DNA of 64,000 nt from UBA2589 sp965223235 (GCA_965223235.1 CBDCVV010000005.1:186001-250000), one strand, 5' to 3'; numbered from the stretch's first letter, positions 16,286 through 25,279 are shown. A program made the numbers and translations. Notes: generated by a model not told the origin, from the sequence alone.

Positions 16286-16781
16286 TCGCCTTCTCCCTTT
16301 CGTTGTACGCTGCCGCGAGCCTCTTTCGAGCGCGCGAAAGCGTGGTCCCAACTGCACCGACCGCCAGGTCCAACGCCTTGGCAATCTCTGTATAGCTCTG
16401 CCCTGCATCCCAGAGGAGTAGGGCTTCACGATCTTTTTCTGAAAGCGCGTCGAGCGCTTCGCGGACTGCTGCCCACCGCTCTTTCTCGGCCAACTTCTCT
16501 TCGGCCCCGGTGGCGCTCGACTCGCGAACATCGGCTTCGGTCTTGAGAAGCACGAGATGCTTCTTACGGCGGATCACCGTCCGAGCCTCGTCGCGGGCGA
16601 GGTTCGCCGCGACCTGGAAGAGCCACGCCCTCGGCTTCTTCGGCTCGTGCTGAAGGGCGCGAACAAACGCCTCTTGAGCCAGGTCCCGAGCCCGTTCGGC
16701 ATCCCACACCTTGCGATGCAGGAAGCGAACGAGTTCCGGGAACGTCGTCCGGTACAGGTCATTCCAATCGATTGTGCTCAC
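16269..16781 (-). CDS. ECF-family RNA polymerase sigma factor
   Basis: 170 aa from GTG 16781. Region 2 includes LVRFLHRKVWDAERARDLAQEAFVRAL and RAWLFQVAANLARDEAR; region 4 is LSEKDREALLLWDAGQSYTEIAKALDLAVGAVGTTLSRARKRL, a typical ECF helix-turn-helix. It is the first gene of an operon with its membrane anti-sigma factor. A perfect 12-bp inverted repeat lies about 60 bp upstream. Confidence 0.92.
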   Translation of the reverse strand: MSTIDWNDLYRTTFPELVRFLHRKVWDAERARDLAQEAFVRALQHEPKKPRAWLFQVAANLARDEARTVIRRKKHLVLLKTEADVRESSATGAEEKLAEKERWAAVREALDALSEKDREALLLWDAGQSYTEIAKALDLAVGAVGTTLSRARKRLAAAYNEREKANVARR

Positions 16782-16838
16782 AGCGCGCTCCGACGTTCAG
16801 CCCGAGGGGCCCACGGCGCCGCGAAGCCGACGCGGTTG

Positions 16839-16872
16839 GCGTCGGGTCGAAACCGCAGCCTCGACCCGACGC
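16839..16872. repeat. Perfect 12-bp inverted repeat upstream of the ECF sigma gene
   Basis: GCGTCGGGTCGA and TCGACCCGACGC around a 10-nt spacer, 58 bp before the sigma start in the 284-bp divergent gap. It could be an operator or a leader hairpin. Confidence 0.6.
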
Positions 16873-17065
16873 GAACCACGCCTCCACCCCACCACCCCAC
16901 ACGTTCCCTAGCTACGCGCCACACAGTTATTTGCTTCATGCCCGGCTCCCGTGCCAAGCCTTTCATTCGTTCCGACCTGTATGACGGCGCCCCCGCTCCC
17001 CCTTGCACACGATCCCTTCTCTGGACTGATTCCTCGGACGTTGTCGAACCGAACTCGGAGCTCCG

Positions 17066-18202
17066 ATGAACATCGTTGTGCTGGGCGGCGGCCGCGTTGG
17101 GAACGCGATCGTACGTGATCTCGTAGCGGTGGATGACTTCCACGTGCTCGTCGTGGATCTCGACCCTGTAGCCGTAGACCGACTCACCAACTTCGGAGCT
17201 GACGGAGTCGTCGCGGACCTCTCCGACCCCGACACAGTCTCCAAGGCCGTCCGCGATGCCGACCTCGTCGTGGGCGCCGTTCCTGGCTTCATGGGATACC
17301 AGACCGTCGAGCGAGTCATCCACGAGAAGAAGCCGATCGTCGACATCTCGATGTTCCCTGAGGACGCCCACGGTCTCGAGGCGGTGGCTGCCGAATCCGG
17401 CGTCCCCTGCCTCATCGACTGCGGTGTCGCACCGGGACTGAGCAACCTCGTCCTCGGCCGCGTCGAAGAACACTTCGACGAGACCCACTCATACCGATGT
17501 CTCGTCGGCGGACTTCCCAAAGAGAGAACGTGGCCTTGGGAGTACAAAGCGCCATTCTCCCCGGCCGACATCATCGAAGAGTACGTCCGCCCCGCCCGCA
17601 TGCGGATCAACGGGAAGGAGGTGACGCGCCCTGCCTTGTCCGACGTCGAGCTCGTTCACTTTCCGGCCCATGGTTCCCTCGAAGCCTTCAACACGAACGG
17701 CCTCCGTTCGCTGCTGAAGACGTCGACCACTCCGAACATGATCGAGAAGACGCTCCGCTACCCCGGTCATGCGGTCCGGATGCGCATTCTCCGAGAAGCC
17801 GGCTTCTTCTCCGCAGAGCCGATTCAAGCCGCGTCGGGCGTCGTTGTCCCGCGGGACGTGACAGAGGCCCTCCTCTTCGACGAGTGGACATTCCGAGAGG
17901 ATGAAGAGGACATCACCCTCCTCCGGATCGTCATCGAGGGCGTCAAGGACGGACAACGCTTGAGGCACACGTACGACCTCGTCGACCACTACAACCCTGC
18001 CACGGACACAATGTCGATGTCCCGCACCACCGGGTACACCTGTACCGCCATGGTGAACTTGATCGCTTCGAGGCAGTGGTCGAAACCGGGTCTCGCTCCG
18101 CCGGAAACCGTGGGTCGAGACCCGGAGTGTTTCGATGCCGTGCTCGCCCACCTGAAGCGGCGCGACGTTTTCGTCGAGCGCGTCGTCGAAGAGATCGAGT
18201 AG
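17066..18202 (+). CDS. Saccharopine dehydrogenase-like oxidoreductase
   Basis: 378 aa with an N-terminal Rossmann motif (IVVLGGGRVGNAIVRDL) and acidic strand end VVDLD, then ADLVVGAVPGFMGYQTVERVIHEKKPIVDISMFPED and CLIDCGVAPGLSNLVLG, characteristic of the saccharopine dehydrogenase/Lys9 group. Members act on lysine-derived or other imine-linked amino acids with NAD(P). GGAG precedes the ATG. It is divergent from the sigma operon and convergent with the M14 peptidase. Substrate unknown. Confidence 0.85.
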   Translation: MNIVVLGGGRVGNAIVRDLVAVDDFHVLVVDLDPVAVDRLTNFGADGVVADLSDPDTVSKAVRDADLVVGAVPGFMGYQTVERVIHEKKPIVDISMFPEDAHGLEAVAAESGVPCLIDCGVAPGLSNLVLGRVEEHFDETHSYRCLVGGLPKERTWPWEYKAPFSPADIIEEYVRPARMRINGKEVTRPALSDVELVHFPAHGSLEAFNTNGLRSLLKTSTTPNMIEKTLRYPGHAVRMRILREAGFFSAEPIQAASGVVVPRDVTEALLFDEWTFREDEEDITLLRIVIEGVKDGQRLRHTYDLVDHYNPATDTMSMSRTTGYTCTAMVNLIASRQWSKPGLAPPETVGRDPECFDAVLAHLKRRDVFVERVVEEIE

Positions 18203-18259
18203 CCGGGTCCAGCAGCGGCCCGACTACACCGGCCGGACCGCCTCTGCGGCCTGGCCGCG

Positions 18260-19840
18260 CTAGCTGCCCGAAGGCCTTCGCAACACCGGGTACCCCCCTG
18301 CCTCGATTTCCTCGTCGAGAATCGCCCAGTTCGCGAAGCCGTCATCGGAGCGAGGCTCCAAGAGGGTGAAGACGAGCCGTGCCAGCGGTTGCTCCATCGG
18401 TACCTCGAGCGACCCCTCGGGTAGCGTCTCACTCGTTGCGGCCCAAGCGCCGAAGAGCGTCCGCTCGTTGCGCCCTTGGAAGGGGCGAGCGGCGACGGTG
18501 CTCGAATCCATCGCGAAGGCCTGGAGTCCGGCTACACGCGCGGGAGCTGGCCGCATGGTCACACCGTGCGCCCGCAGCCGCTCGGCGGCATCGGAGGCGC
18601 CCGGCAGGAGATAGTAGGCGCTCGGAACCACTTCCGTGCTCGTCGCCTCGAAGGTGCCGTACTCGAACATCGATTCGCTGCGGGAGGCTTCGACTCTACG
18701 AAGGATGATCTCGCCGGTCTGCGGATGCCGTTCCTCGGTCACCTCACCGAGCAGAATCTCAACCTCTTCCGACGATCGCTCGAAGTCGGCTCGCGTGGCG
18801 AGGCGGGTACCGATGATCGGTTCGTCATCGGCTTCTTCGACGACCCGCCGTAGGTCGCCGGCGCGTTCACTCGCGAAAGTGAGAATCTCTTCCACGAACC
18901 AGAGCGTGCTGCGGACCCGATCCTCGAACGTGTCGTAGGCGTACGCCTCGCTCAGGATCGCGATCCGATTCCTGAGTCCGATGTAGTTGTTGTTGAAGCG
19001 GGGACGATGATCGAAGGTGTACCAACCCGGACGGCGAGGGCTGTGGTTCCCGTAGTAGTAGTACTCCCAACCGTGCTCCTCTCGGATACGGTCCGTAACC
19101 GTCGGCAAGAACTCTTCCCGGAGTAGCTCATCGATCCCACTTGGTGTATTGGGGTGGAGGGGCGGAGAGTACGTCAGGCGATACGCGTGGCGTGTCCCGT
19201 TCGTGGTATGAAGATCGACTCCGACGTGCGGATCGTAGTCATTCATCATTCCAACCAACGATCGAGCCTCGGGAGAGTCGAGCTTCATGTGGTCCCGATT
19301 CAGATCCAAGCCCTGCGCATTCGGACGCTGGCCCATCCCTCCCAGAGGTCCGTGCTGTCGGGGTCGGTTACGCAGATCTACTCGTTCGTTCCCATCGGCG
19401 TTGTAGATCGGAGCGACCAACAGAACGAGATCGTCAGTCCACGACGGGTAAAGCCCACGCGCGTAGTCCCGCACGAGCATCAGGAGCGCTTCCTTCCCGC
19501 ACACTTCACCCGCGTGGATGTTGCCTTGGAGGTAGACCCGAGTCTTGCCGGTCGCGAGGACTTCCTCCGGTGACGCGCCGTCCGCACCGAGCACCAGTAA
19601 GGGAAGAGCGCGCCCCTCGTTGGTGTACCCGAAGCTGGTCAGGTGAACCTGATCCGACATCTCGGCCAACGCCTCGACCATCTCGACCACGTCGTCGTAG
19701 CGACTCGTCTCGACGAAGTCGGTCGCCTCGGCTCTCGTCTGAAGACCAGCCAAGCTCTGCGCCGCAGCCGGCCCCTGAATGACGAACACCCCAAGGGCTT
19801 GGACGAAGAGTATCGAAAAGACGCAGCGCCGGTTGGGCAT
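18260..19840 (-). CDS. M14 family zinc carboxypeptidase, exported
   Basis: 526 aa with a signal peptide to about residue 28 (ending PAAAQS). The M14 ligands are visible as YLQGNIHAGEVCGKEALL (HxxE) and VDLHTTNGTRHAYRLTYS (His), and RIAILSEAYAYDTFEDRVRS holds the likely catalytic Glu. LNRDHMKLDSPEARSLV lies between. Residues 370-526 are an accessory domain. It probably trims C-terminal residues from peptides or cell-wall fragments in the periplasm. Confidence 0.88.
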   Translation of the reverse strand: MPNRRCVFSILFVQALGVFVIQGPAAAQSLAGLQTRAEATDFVETSRYDDVVEMVEALAEMSDQVHLTSFGYTNEGRALPLLVLGADGASPEEVLATGKTRVYLQGNIHAGEVCGKEALLMLVRDYARGLYPSWTDDLVLLVAPIYNADGNERVDLRNRPRQHGPLGGMGQRPNAQGLDLNRDHMKLDSPEARSLVGMMNDYDPHVGVDLHTTNGTRHAYRLTYSPPLHPNTPSGIDELLREEFLPTVTDRIREEHGWEYYYYGNHSPRRPGWYTFDHRPRFNNNYIGLRNRIAILSEAYAYDTFEDRVRSTLWFVEEILTFASERAGDLRRVVEEADDEPIIGTRLATRADFERSSEEVEILLGEVTEERHPQTGEIILRRVEASRSESMFEYGTFEATSTEVVPSAYYLLPGASDAAERLRAHGVTMRPAPARVAGLQAFAMDSSTVAARPFQGRNERTLFGAWAATSETLPEGSLEVPMEQPLARLVFTLLEPRSDDGFANWAILDEEIEAGGYPVLRRPSGS

Positions 19841-19959
19841 GACGAGTCCATGGATCGGGTCGCGAGGGGCCGCAAAGTAGTCCCCTCTCGGAGATCCGTA
19901 TAGCTTCGTGCGGCTTCTCTTCTAGGGTCGGTGATCCGACCCGTCGCGCGGGCCCGGCC

Positions 19960-20385
19960 TTGACCTCGCTCCCGATCTTCTACGACTGCCTCAACTGCCC
20001 GTCGTATTGCTGCACGTATCCGCGCATCCCGGTGACGAAGCGGGATATCGCACGGCTCGCTAAACATCTGGGAATCAGCGAAGCGAAGGCTCGGTCCGAG
20101 TACACGAAACCCGGATGGACAGCCCGAGAACGGGTCCTACGGCACCAGCCCGACGAGACGTACGGAAGCGCATGCCGGCTCCTCGATCTCGAGACGCGGC
20201 TATGCACCGTACACAAAGGACGTCCGTCCGTCTGCCGAGGTCACCCGGACGGACCGAACTGCGGGTACTACGTCTTCCTCATGGCCGAACGGCGTGACCA
20301 AGACGATCCGGAGCTCGCCGCCCGCGCCTACAACCTTCCAGGGGAGTTCCCGAAGCTAGCCGAGGAGTGGGAAGACGAGGAGTAG
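19960..20385 (+). CDS. YkgJ-type cysteine-cluster protein (zinc/iron chelating)
   Basis: 141 aa from TTG 19960; no better start fits. The Cys pattern FYDCLNCPSYCCTYPRIPVT at residues 7-25, then SACRLLDLETRLCTVHKGRPSVCRGHPDGPNC, is the PF03692 signature that binds an Fe-S cluster or zinc. An acidic tail follows. Its exact role is unknown. It ends 14 nt before the convergent ABC ATPase gene. Confidence 0.82.
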   Translation: MTSLPIFYDCLNCPSYCCTYPRIPVTKRDIARLAKHLGISEAKARSEYTKPGWTARERVLRHQPDETYGSACRLLDLETRLCTVHKGRPSVCRGHPDGPNCGYYVFLMAERRDQDDPELAARAYNLPGEFPKLAEEWEDEE

Positions 20386-20399
20386 CTACCCTCCCCGTT

Positions 20400-21134
20400 T
20401 TACGCCATGTCGAAGCCGGCTTCCTCCAAGGCGTGTTTTTGAGCCTGATCTTCACTGACGACTTGGCCGTCGAAGAGGTGAACGGAGCGGTCGGCGACGT
20501 GCGCGTAGCGAGGATCGTGTGTGACCATGCAGATCGTCGCCCCCTCATCGTGAAGCTCTTTCATGAGGTCCATCACCGCGTTGCCGTTCTTCGAGTCCAG
20601 GTTACCCGTCGGCTCATCGGCCAGCAGGATCAGCGGCTTGCCCACGATCGCTCGCGCAACCGCCACACGCTGCTGTTGACCACCACTCAGCTGGCTCGGG
20701 TAGTGACCCATCCGGTGCGCCATACCGACGCGCTCCAGCGCCGCTTGCACTCGCTCCTTGCGCTCGCTCCCCGGCATCCCACGGTACGTCAACGGTAGCT
20801 CGACGTTCTCGTACACCGTCAGATCACCAATCAGGTTGAACGCCTGGAAGATGAAGCCGATCGCCTGGTTGCGGATCTTCGCCCGCTGACTCGCCGTCAG
20901 ATTCTCCACCGGCGTGTTGTCCAGCAGGTACTTCCCGCCGGTCGGGCTGTCCAACAGTCCCAAAATCGAGAGCAACGTCGTCTTGCCGCACCCCGACGGG
21001 CCCGCGATCGACACGAACTCACCAGGATGAATCGACAAGTTGATGTTCGACAACGCGTGCGTCTCCACTTCCTCCGTGTAGAACACCTTGCTCAGCCCTT
21101 CCAGATGAATCAGAGCATGCTCTGACATACCCAT
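20400..21134 (-). CDS. ABC transporter ATP-binding protein (MacB/LolD type)
   Basis: 244 aa from ATG 21134 (a second ATG lies two codons later). It has Walker A GPSGCGKTT, the Q-loop FIFQAFNLIGDLTVYENVELPL, signature LSGGQQQRVAVARAIV, Walker B LILLADEPTGNLDS and the H-loop VTHDP. The LTVYENVELPLTYRG and DEPTGNLDS segments are typical of ATPases that energise MacB, LolCE and FtsX-like permeases. No permease adjoins, so it could serve the ADOP permeases at 1951 or 50316; that pairing is inference. Confidence 0.9.
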   Translation of the reverse strand: MGMSEHALIHLEGLSKVFYTEEVETHALSNINLSIHPGEFVSIAGPSGCGKTTLLSILGLLDSPTGGKYLLDNTPVENLTASQRAKIRNQAIGFIFQAFNLIGDLTVYENVELPLTYRGMPGSERKERVQAALERVGMAHRMGHYPSQLSGGQQQRVAVARAIVGKPLILLADEPTGNLDSKNGNAVMDLMKELHDEGATICMVTHDPRYAHVADRSVHLFDGQVVSEDQAQKHALEEAGFDMA

Positions 21135-21253
21135 GCACCCCCGCCGCCGAACGGCTCTTCCGATGAGAACAACCCGCTGTGTGGATATAGACGAGCACAA
21201 CGCTCCAGAAGTTGCAGAGGCTCGACGAAGCGCTCCGTACCAAAGCCCTGCTT

Positions 21254-21670
21254 CTACCGGCGATCCTTGGTCCGGACGACGAATCGGAGGCCCGACCAAT
21301 CTTCGTCGATTGCACAGATCTTGTTGTCCACCAACCCGGTAGAGAGCCCGAAGTCACGCACATCACGCTCACGAACCGGGCCCGCGAGCGGCGAGCTCCG
21401 CTTCGGCCACGCCACCCAAAGCCCTCCGGCGGTCTCGAGCTTCTCGCGGGCTCGCAGGAACCGGTCGCGGAGTTGCCCGTGGGTGCGCACGAAGACGATC
21501 ACGACGTCGAACGGCCCCTTGCCCCTCAGGCCGCTCCGCAGGCGCACTCCTGACGGCAAGAGCCCCAACGTCTCTTCGAAGTCATCCGGGGCGCCAACCG
21601 CAGATACGAGGTGTCCTTCTTTGATCCCGAGCTTCTTGGGAAGGGGTGTTCCTGAGTATCCAGCTGGCAT
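21254..21670 (-). CDS. DUF3052 family protein
   Basis: 138 aa from ATG 21670, which has GGGAGG six bases upstream; the upstream open frame merely shadows the MarR gene. MPAGYSGTPLPKKLGIKEGHLVSAVGAPDDF, then FDVVIVFVRTHGQLRDRF and LWVAWPKRSS, and VRDFGLSTGLVDNKICAIDEDWSGLRFVVR, are diagnostic of DUF3052. Function unknown. It follows the MarR gene by two bases and is probably co-transcribed. Confidence 0.88.
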   Translation of the reverse strand: MPAGYSGTPLPKKLGIKEGHLVSAVGAPDDFEETLGLLPSGVRLRSGLRGKGPFDVVIVFVRTHGQLRDRFLRAREKLETAGGLWVAWPKRSSPLAGPVRERDVRDFGLSTGLVDNKICAIDEDWSGLRFVVRTKDRR

Positions 21671-21672
21671 CT

Positions 21673-22209
21673 CTATCCTCCCGTGAGTGTCGTCGTCGTG
21701 TCCGCGGCGGCCTCGTCTGCGTCCCTCCCAACCATCCCGAGCGCCTCCCGCCCAGACGCAGCCATCTGTCCATCGGCCGCCTCCGCGAGGAGTGCGAGCC
21801 CTTCGACAGCGCGGAGTCGTTGATCGGGACGCAACCGCTGAAGAAGTGCCGCCACCCGAGCAGCCTCGTACGGACGCCATTGGTTCGACACTTCGACGCC
21901 CTCCTCGGTGAGGAGCACATTCATGACGCGCCGGTCCTCCGGGTCGCGGCTGCGCCGAATCAACCCCCCCTCCTCGAGCCGTTTGAGGTTTAGCGACATC
22001 GTCGACGGGGTCACGCCGAGAAAGTCGGCCAACTCGGTGACCATGACCGGATCTTCGCCGTCCAGCTGTAGGAGGGTTCGCACCTGCCGATCGGTGAGGC
22101 GTCTCCCACGCGCTTCGTCTTGAAAGCCACGCGAACGACACGCTTCGTGAATACGGGGCAACGATCCCATGACTCTACCAATGTCCGACATGCGCTCACG
22201 ATACATCAT
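21673..22209 (-). CDS. MarR family transcriptional regulator
   Basis: 178 aa. The winged helix is clear: LTDRQVRTLLQLDGEDPVMVTELADFLGVTPSTMSLNLKRLEEGGLIRRSRDPEDRRVMNVLLTEEG. The C-terminal Ala/Asp-rich tail is long for MarR. Starts at 22209, 22206 or 22191 are possible and none has a strong ribosome site; a leaderless message is conceivable. A TTTTGA-N4-TCAAAA palindrome overlaps the start, suggesting autoregulation together with DUF3052. Confidence 0.85.
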   Translation of the reverse strand: MMYRERMSDIGRVMGSLPRIHEACRSRGFQDEARGRRLTDRQVRTLLQLDGEDPVMVTELADFLGVTPSTMSLNLKRLEEGGLIRRSRDPEDRRVMNVLLTEEGVEVSNQWRPYEAARVAALLQRLRPDQRLRAVEGLALLAEAADGQMAASGREALGMVGRDADEAAADTTTTLTGG

Positions 22210-22224
22210 TTTGATTCGTCAAAA
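22209..22224. promoter_or_regulatory. Candidate MarR operator
   Basis: TTTTGA-TTCG-TCAAAA, a perfect 6-bp inverted repeat in an AT-rich pocket at the marR start, in the divergent gap towards terC. Confidence 0.5.
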
Positions 22225-22385
22225 CAATATTTTTATCATGATACTCCCGGAAGACGATACAGGAATTAGCGGAAGTGCGAGCTTGTGGCGCCCTCGGGCT
22301 CCCGGACGCGAAGTCTTGGGTGCAAGGGGGGATTCCCGATACTTTTGGCCCGGAGTGTAAGAGGAACCTCACCGGTCACGGCCAC

Positions 22386-23147
22386 ATGTTCGACTGGATT
22401 TCAAACCCCGAAGCTTGGATCGCCCTCGCGACGTTGACCATCCTCGAGATCGTGCTCGGGATCGACAACATCGTCTTCGTGGCGATCCTGTCTGACCGAG
22501 TGAAGGAAGAATCGAGGAAGCGCGCCCGCCAGGTCGGGCTCACGATCGCGATTGTAACTCGGATCCTCTTGCTCTTCTCGATCACCTTCATCATGGGGCT
22601 GACCGAGCCGTGGTTCGTCGTGGGCGATCATCCGGTGTCGGGGCGGGATCTCATCCTGATGGTCGGAGGCATGTTCCTCCTCTTCAAATCGACCCGAGAG
22701 ATTCACGAGAAGCTCGAGGGGGACGAGAGCGGGCGTAAGGGCGGCGAGGGACACGCGAGCTTTGCCTCTGTGATCTTTCAGATCGCCCTACTCGACATCG
22801 TCTTTTCGTTGGACTCCGTCATCACCGCCGTGGGGCTGGCGGACGACCTGACCGTCATGGTGATCGCGGTGCTGATCGCCGGCTTCTTCATGATCGTCTC
22901 GGCGGAGCGTGTCTCGGCCTTCGTTAGCGCTCACCCCACCGTGAAGGTGCTTGCTCTTTCCTTCCTCCTCCTGATCGGGATGTCCCTCGTAGCCGAGGGA
23001 ATGCACCAGGAGATCCCCAAGGGATACATCTACTTCGCCATGGGCTTCTCGATCTTCGTTGAGATGATCAACCTGAGAGCCACGAGCAGTCGCGAACCGG
23101 TCCATCTCCGCGGGCCAACCATGGAGGATGCCGGGACGTCCGACTGA
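22386..23147 (+). CDS. TerC family integral membrane protein
   Basis: 253 aa from ATG 22386; the upstream open frame has no family similarity. MFDWISNPEAWIALATLTILEIVLGIDNIVFVAILSDRV is the TerC hallmark with the conserved acidic pair (E, D) in the membrane, repeated in LLDIVFSLDSVITAVGLADD. About seven helices. The family exports metal ions, notably manganese, or is linked to tellurite resistance. No Mn riboswitch could be recognised in the roughly 140-nt leader. Confidence 0.92.
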   Translation: MFDWISNPEAWIALATLTILEIVLGIDNIVFVAILSDRVKEESRKRARQVGLTIAIVTRILLLFSITFIMGLTEPWFVVGDHPVSGRDLILMVGGMFLLFKSTREIHEKLEGDESGRKGGEGHASFASVIFQIALLDIVFSLDSVITAVGLADDLTVMVIAVLIAGFFMIVSAERVSAFVSAHPTVKVLALSFLLLIGMSLVAEGMHQEIPKGYIYFAMGFSIFVEMINLRATSSREPVHLRGPTMEDAGTSD

Positions 23148-23203
23148 GTGGACGTCCCCTGCCTCCGCTTGCCGCGTCCTAGTTCACTATTGCACGCAAA
23201 GAA

Positions 23204-23233
23204 GGCTCGGCTACCGATCACGGTAACCGAGCC
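23204..23233. terminator. Bidirectional hairpin terminator
   Basis: GGCTCGG-C-TACCG / CGGTA-A-CCGAGCC around ATCA, between terC and the convergent small gene. On the minus strand it is followed by TTCTTT. Confidence 0.65.
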
Positions 23234-23261
23234 TCCTGCACCCGGGGCACGACCCCGCGGC

Positions 23262-23507
23262 TTATTCGGCGAAAGCTCCCAAGACTGAGCTTCCGGGCAG
23301 GAGCGCGCTCTCACCAGGGCGCATGTCCTCCGCCATCCGACGGAACAGGGAAGCGATTCTCTCGTTTCCCCTTCCCTCCGCACGGATCGCCGTCCGCAAC
23401 AGATATCGGATCCTTTCTTCCACGCTCATCATCTTCATCATCCCGGCACTCGGGCCGAACCCACACCCCTCACCACCCACGTGACTACCTACGCAGCAAC
23501 CTGCCAA
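23262..23507 (-). CDS. Small hypothetical Cys/Gly-rich protein
   Basis: 81 aa from TTG 23507, or about 59 aa if it begins at the MMKMMSVEER segment near residue 23. The N-terminal part (GCCVGSHVGGEGCGFGPSAG) has three Cys, one His and many Gly and could bind metal. The rest (SVEERIRYLLRTAIRAEGRGNERIASLFRRMAEDMRP) is a basic amphipathic helix pair. No family recognised. A terminator lies just downstream, which supports a real transcript. Confidence 0.5.
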   Translation of the reverse strand: MAGCCVGSHVGGEGCGFGPSAGMMKMMSVEERIRYLLRTAIRAEGRGNERIASLFRRMAEDMRPGESALLPGSSVLGAFAE

Positions 23508-23560
23508 GCTGTTTCAGTACATGAATAGACGTGTGTCAGAGCGATTCCGTTGCATCGCGA

Positions 23561-25279
23561 TTAATTGCGCCACCCCGTCCAGCCAGGTCCTCGCACCGCC
23601 CGGCCCGGCATGGCGCCCGTGTGCTCGCCATCCGAGAGCACCTGCGTCCCGTTGACCCACACGTGTGCGACGCCTGTCGAGAGTTGGTGGGGGTCATCGT
23701 ACGTCGCGTGATCCGCCACGGTCGCAGGGTCGAAGACGACGACGTCGGCGAAGTACCCCTCTCGTAAGAAACCCCTGTCCCGAATCTGCAGCCTCGTGGT
23801 CACAGCCGAGGTCATCTTCCGAATCGCGTCTTCGAGCGGTAGCGCCCCGTCGTCTCGCACATACTTCCCCAACACCCGGGTGAACGTCCCGTAGGCACGA
23901 GGGTGGGCGAGGCCGCTGACGCGCTCGGGATCCATTCCCCCCGCGTCCGTGCCGAACTTCATCCACGGCTGTGCAATCTGCATCGCCACGTTCTCCTCAC
24001 TCATCAAGAAGTACATGGTCGAGACCCGCTGACGTTCCGTCAGAACCAGGTCCATCGCCGTATCGATCCAATCCTTCCCCATGTCCTGAGCGATGTCGGA
24101 CAACCACCAACCCCGATACTTACGATGCTCAGCGAGGTTGAGCCCGAGGATCATCGTCCCCTCTGGTGTGGCTAACGAACAGAACGCCTCCCACGGCTCG
24201 GTTTGGACCTCCATCTCAGCACGGATCCGGTCGCGCATCGCAGGGTCTGCAAGGTTCTCGTACAGCCTTCCATCCGCCGAGGCCCACGGCGGGAAGCACG
24301 CATTCAACCCGGTGCCCCCTGCTGTGTATGGATACATGTTGGCCTGAATATCCACCCCAGCCGCCCGGGCGGAGTCGATCTTCGCCACCGCCTCCGCGGC
24401 CTTGTGCCAGTTGCGTTGCCCCGCGGCCTTGAGGTGGTAGATCTCGACGGGGACGCCAGCTTGAGTCCCGATCTCGATAGCCTCGTCGATCCCCTCCAGA
24501 AGATTGTCGGCCTCCGACCGCATGTGTGTGATGTACACGCCGCCATACGGGGCCGCGGCCGCATTGATCGAGATCAATTCTTCGGTCGAGGCGAAGTTGC
24601 CCGGAGGGTATACCAGAGCCGAGGCGACCCCGAAGGCACCATCACGCATCGACTGTCGGACTGCCTGCTGCATCGCGCGGCGCTCCATGCTTCCCGCGCC
24701 ACCCATCGTCATCCCCATCCCCAGTACACGGATCGTCGATGCCCCGACAAACGACCCGACGTTCACGCTGGAGCCGTGCTCTTCCATCGCTGCAATCCAT
24801 TCACCGAAGGTCTCGAACTGCGTGACCCCCGCTTCCCCTCCCGCATTGTCCAACATCGTCGGGCTGGATGGTGCGTTCGTCGTCGACTCACCCATGATCT
24901 CGGTCGTCACACCCATCGTCACCTTGGAGACCACTCGGCCATCACCGTTCCCTAGGAACGCGGACCTGGAGTGACTCTGGATATCGATGAAGCCGGGTGC
25001 GACCACCATGCCACGGGCATCGACACGTTGGCCGGCGGACGCGTCGGAAAGGCCCCCTACGCGGGTGATCGCGGCAATCCGGTCGCCGCGGAGACCGACA
25101 TCTCCCGGATACCAGGCGTTTCCAGAGCCGTCCACGATGCGCCCCCCTTCGATGACGACGTCGAAGGGCGAGTCGTCCTCGAGTACAGTTGGCGAGGGCC
25201 CGGATAGCGCCGGGGCCTGTTGGGTTGGGGCGCACGCCGCGATCGCGGCAAGACACACAATCAGAGCTTCACGTCGCAT
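23561..25279 (-). CDS. D-aminoacylase-like amidohydrolase, lipoprotein, with altered metal motif
   Basis: 572 aa. Lipobox IAAC with Cys16 indicates a lipid-anchored enzyme. It parallels the protein at 220: VVIEGGRIVDGSGNAWYPGD, GFIDIQSHSRS, VTMGVTTEIMGESTTNAPS, YITHMRSEADN, VEIYHLKAAG, WMKFGTDAGGMDPE and ADVVVFDP. The usual HxH pair is Q101-x-H103 here, and Glu stands where classical D-aminoacylases have the bridging Cys. It may be a family branch with another metal arrangement or substrate. Monocistronic, beside a MarR gene. Confidence 0.85.
   Translation of the reverse strand: MRREALIVCLAAIAACAPTQQAPALSGPSPTVLEDDSPFDVVIEGGRIVDGSGNAWYPGDVGLRGDRIAAITRVGGLSDASAGQRVDARGMVVAPGFIDIQSHSRSAFLGNGDGRVVSKVTMGVTTEIMGESTTNAPSSPTMLDNAGGEAGVTQFETFGEWIAAMEEHGSSVNVGSFVGASTIRVLGMGMTMGGAGSMERRAMQQAVRQSMRDGAFGVASALVYPPGNFASTEELISINAAAAPYGGVYITHMRSEADNLLEGIDEAIEIGTQAGVPVEIYHLKAAGQRNWHKAAEAVAKIDSARAAGVDIQANMYPYTAGGTGLNACFPPWASADGRLYENLADPAMRDRIRAEMEVQTEPWEAFCSLATPEGTMILGLNLAEHRKYRGWWLSDIAQDMGKDWIDTAMDLVLTERQRVSTMYFLMSEENVAMQIAQPWMKFGTDAGGMDPERVSGLAHPRAYGTFTRVLGKYVRDDGALPLEDAIRKMTSAVTTRLQIRDRGFLREGYFADVVVFDPATVADHATYDDPHQLSTGVAHVWVNGTQVLSDGEHTGAMPGRAVRGPGWTGWRN

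Noticed and set aside
21671..22141. N-terminal extension of the DUF3052 gene
   Set aside because: The extension runs through marR in another frame; the DUF3052 domain starts exactly at ATG 21670 with a good ribosome site.
22242..22385. yybP-ykoY manganese riboswitch before terC
   Set aside because: TerC genes often carry it, but I could not find the conserved loop sequences in the leader.
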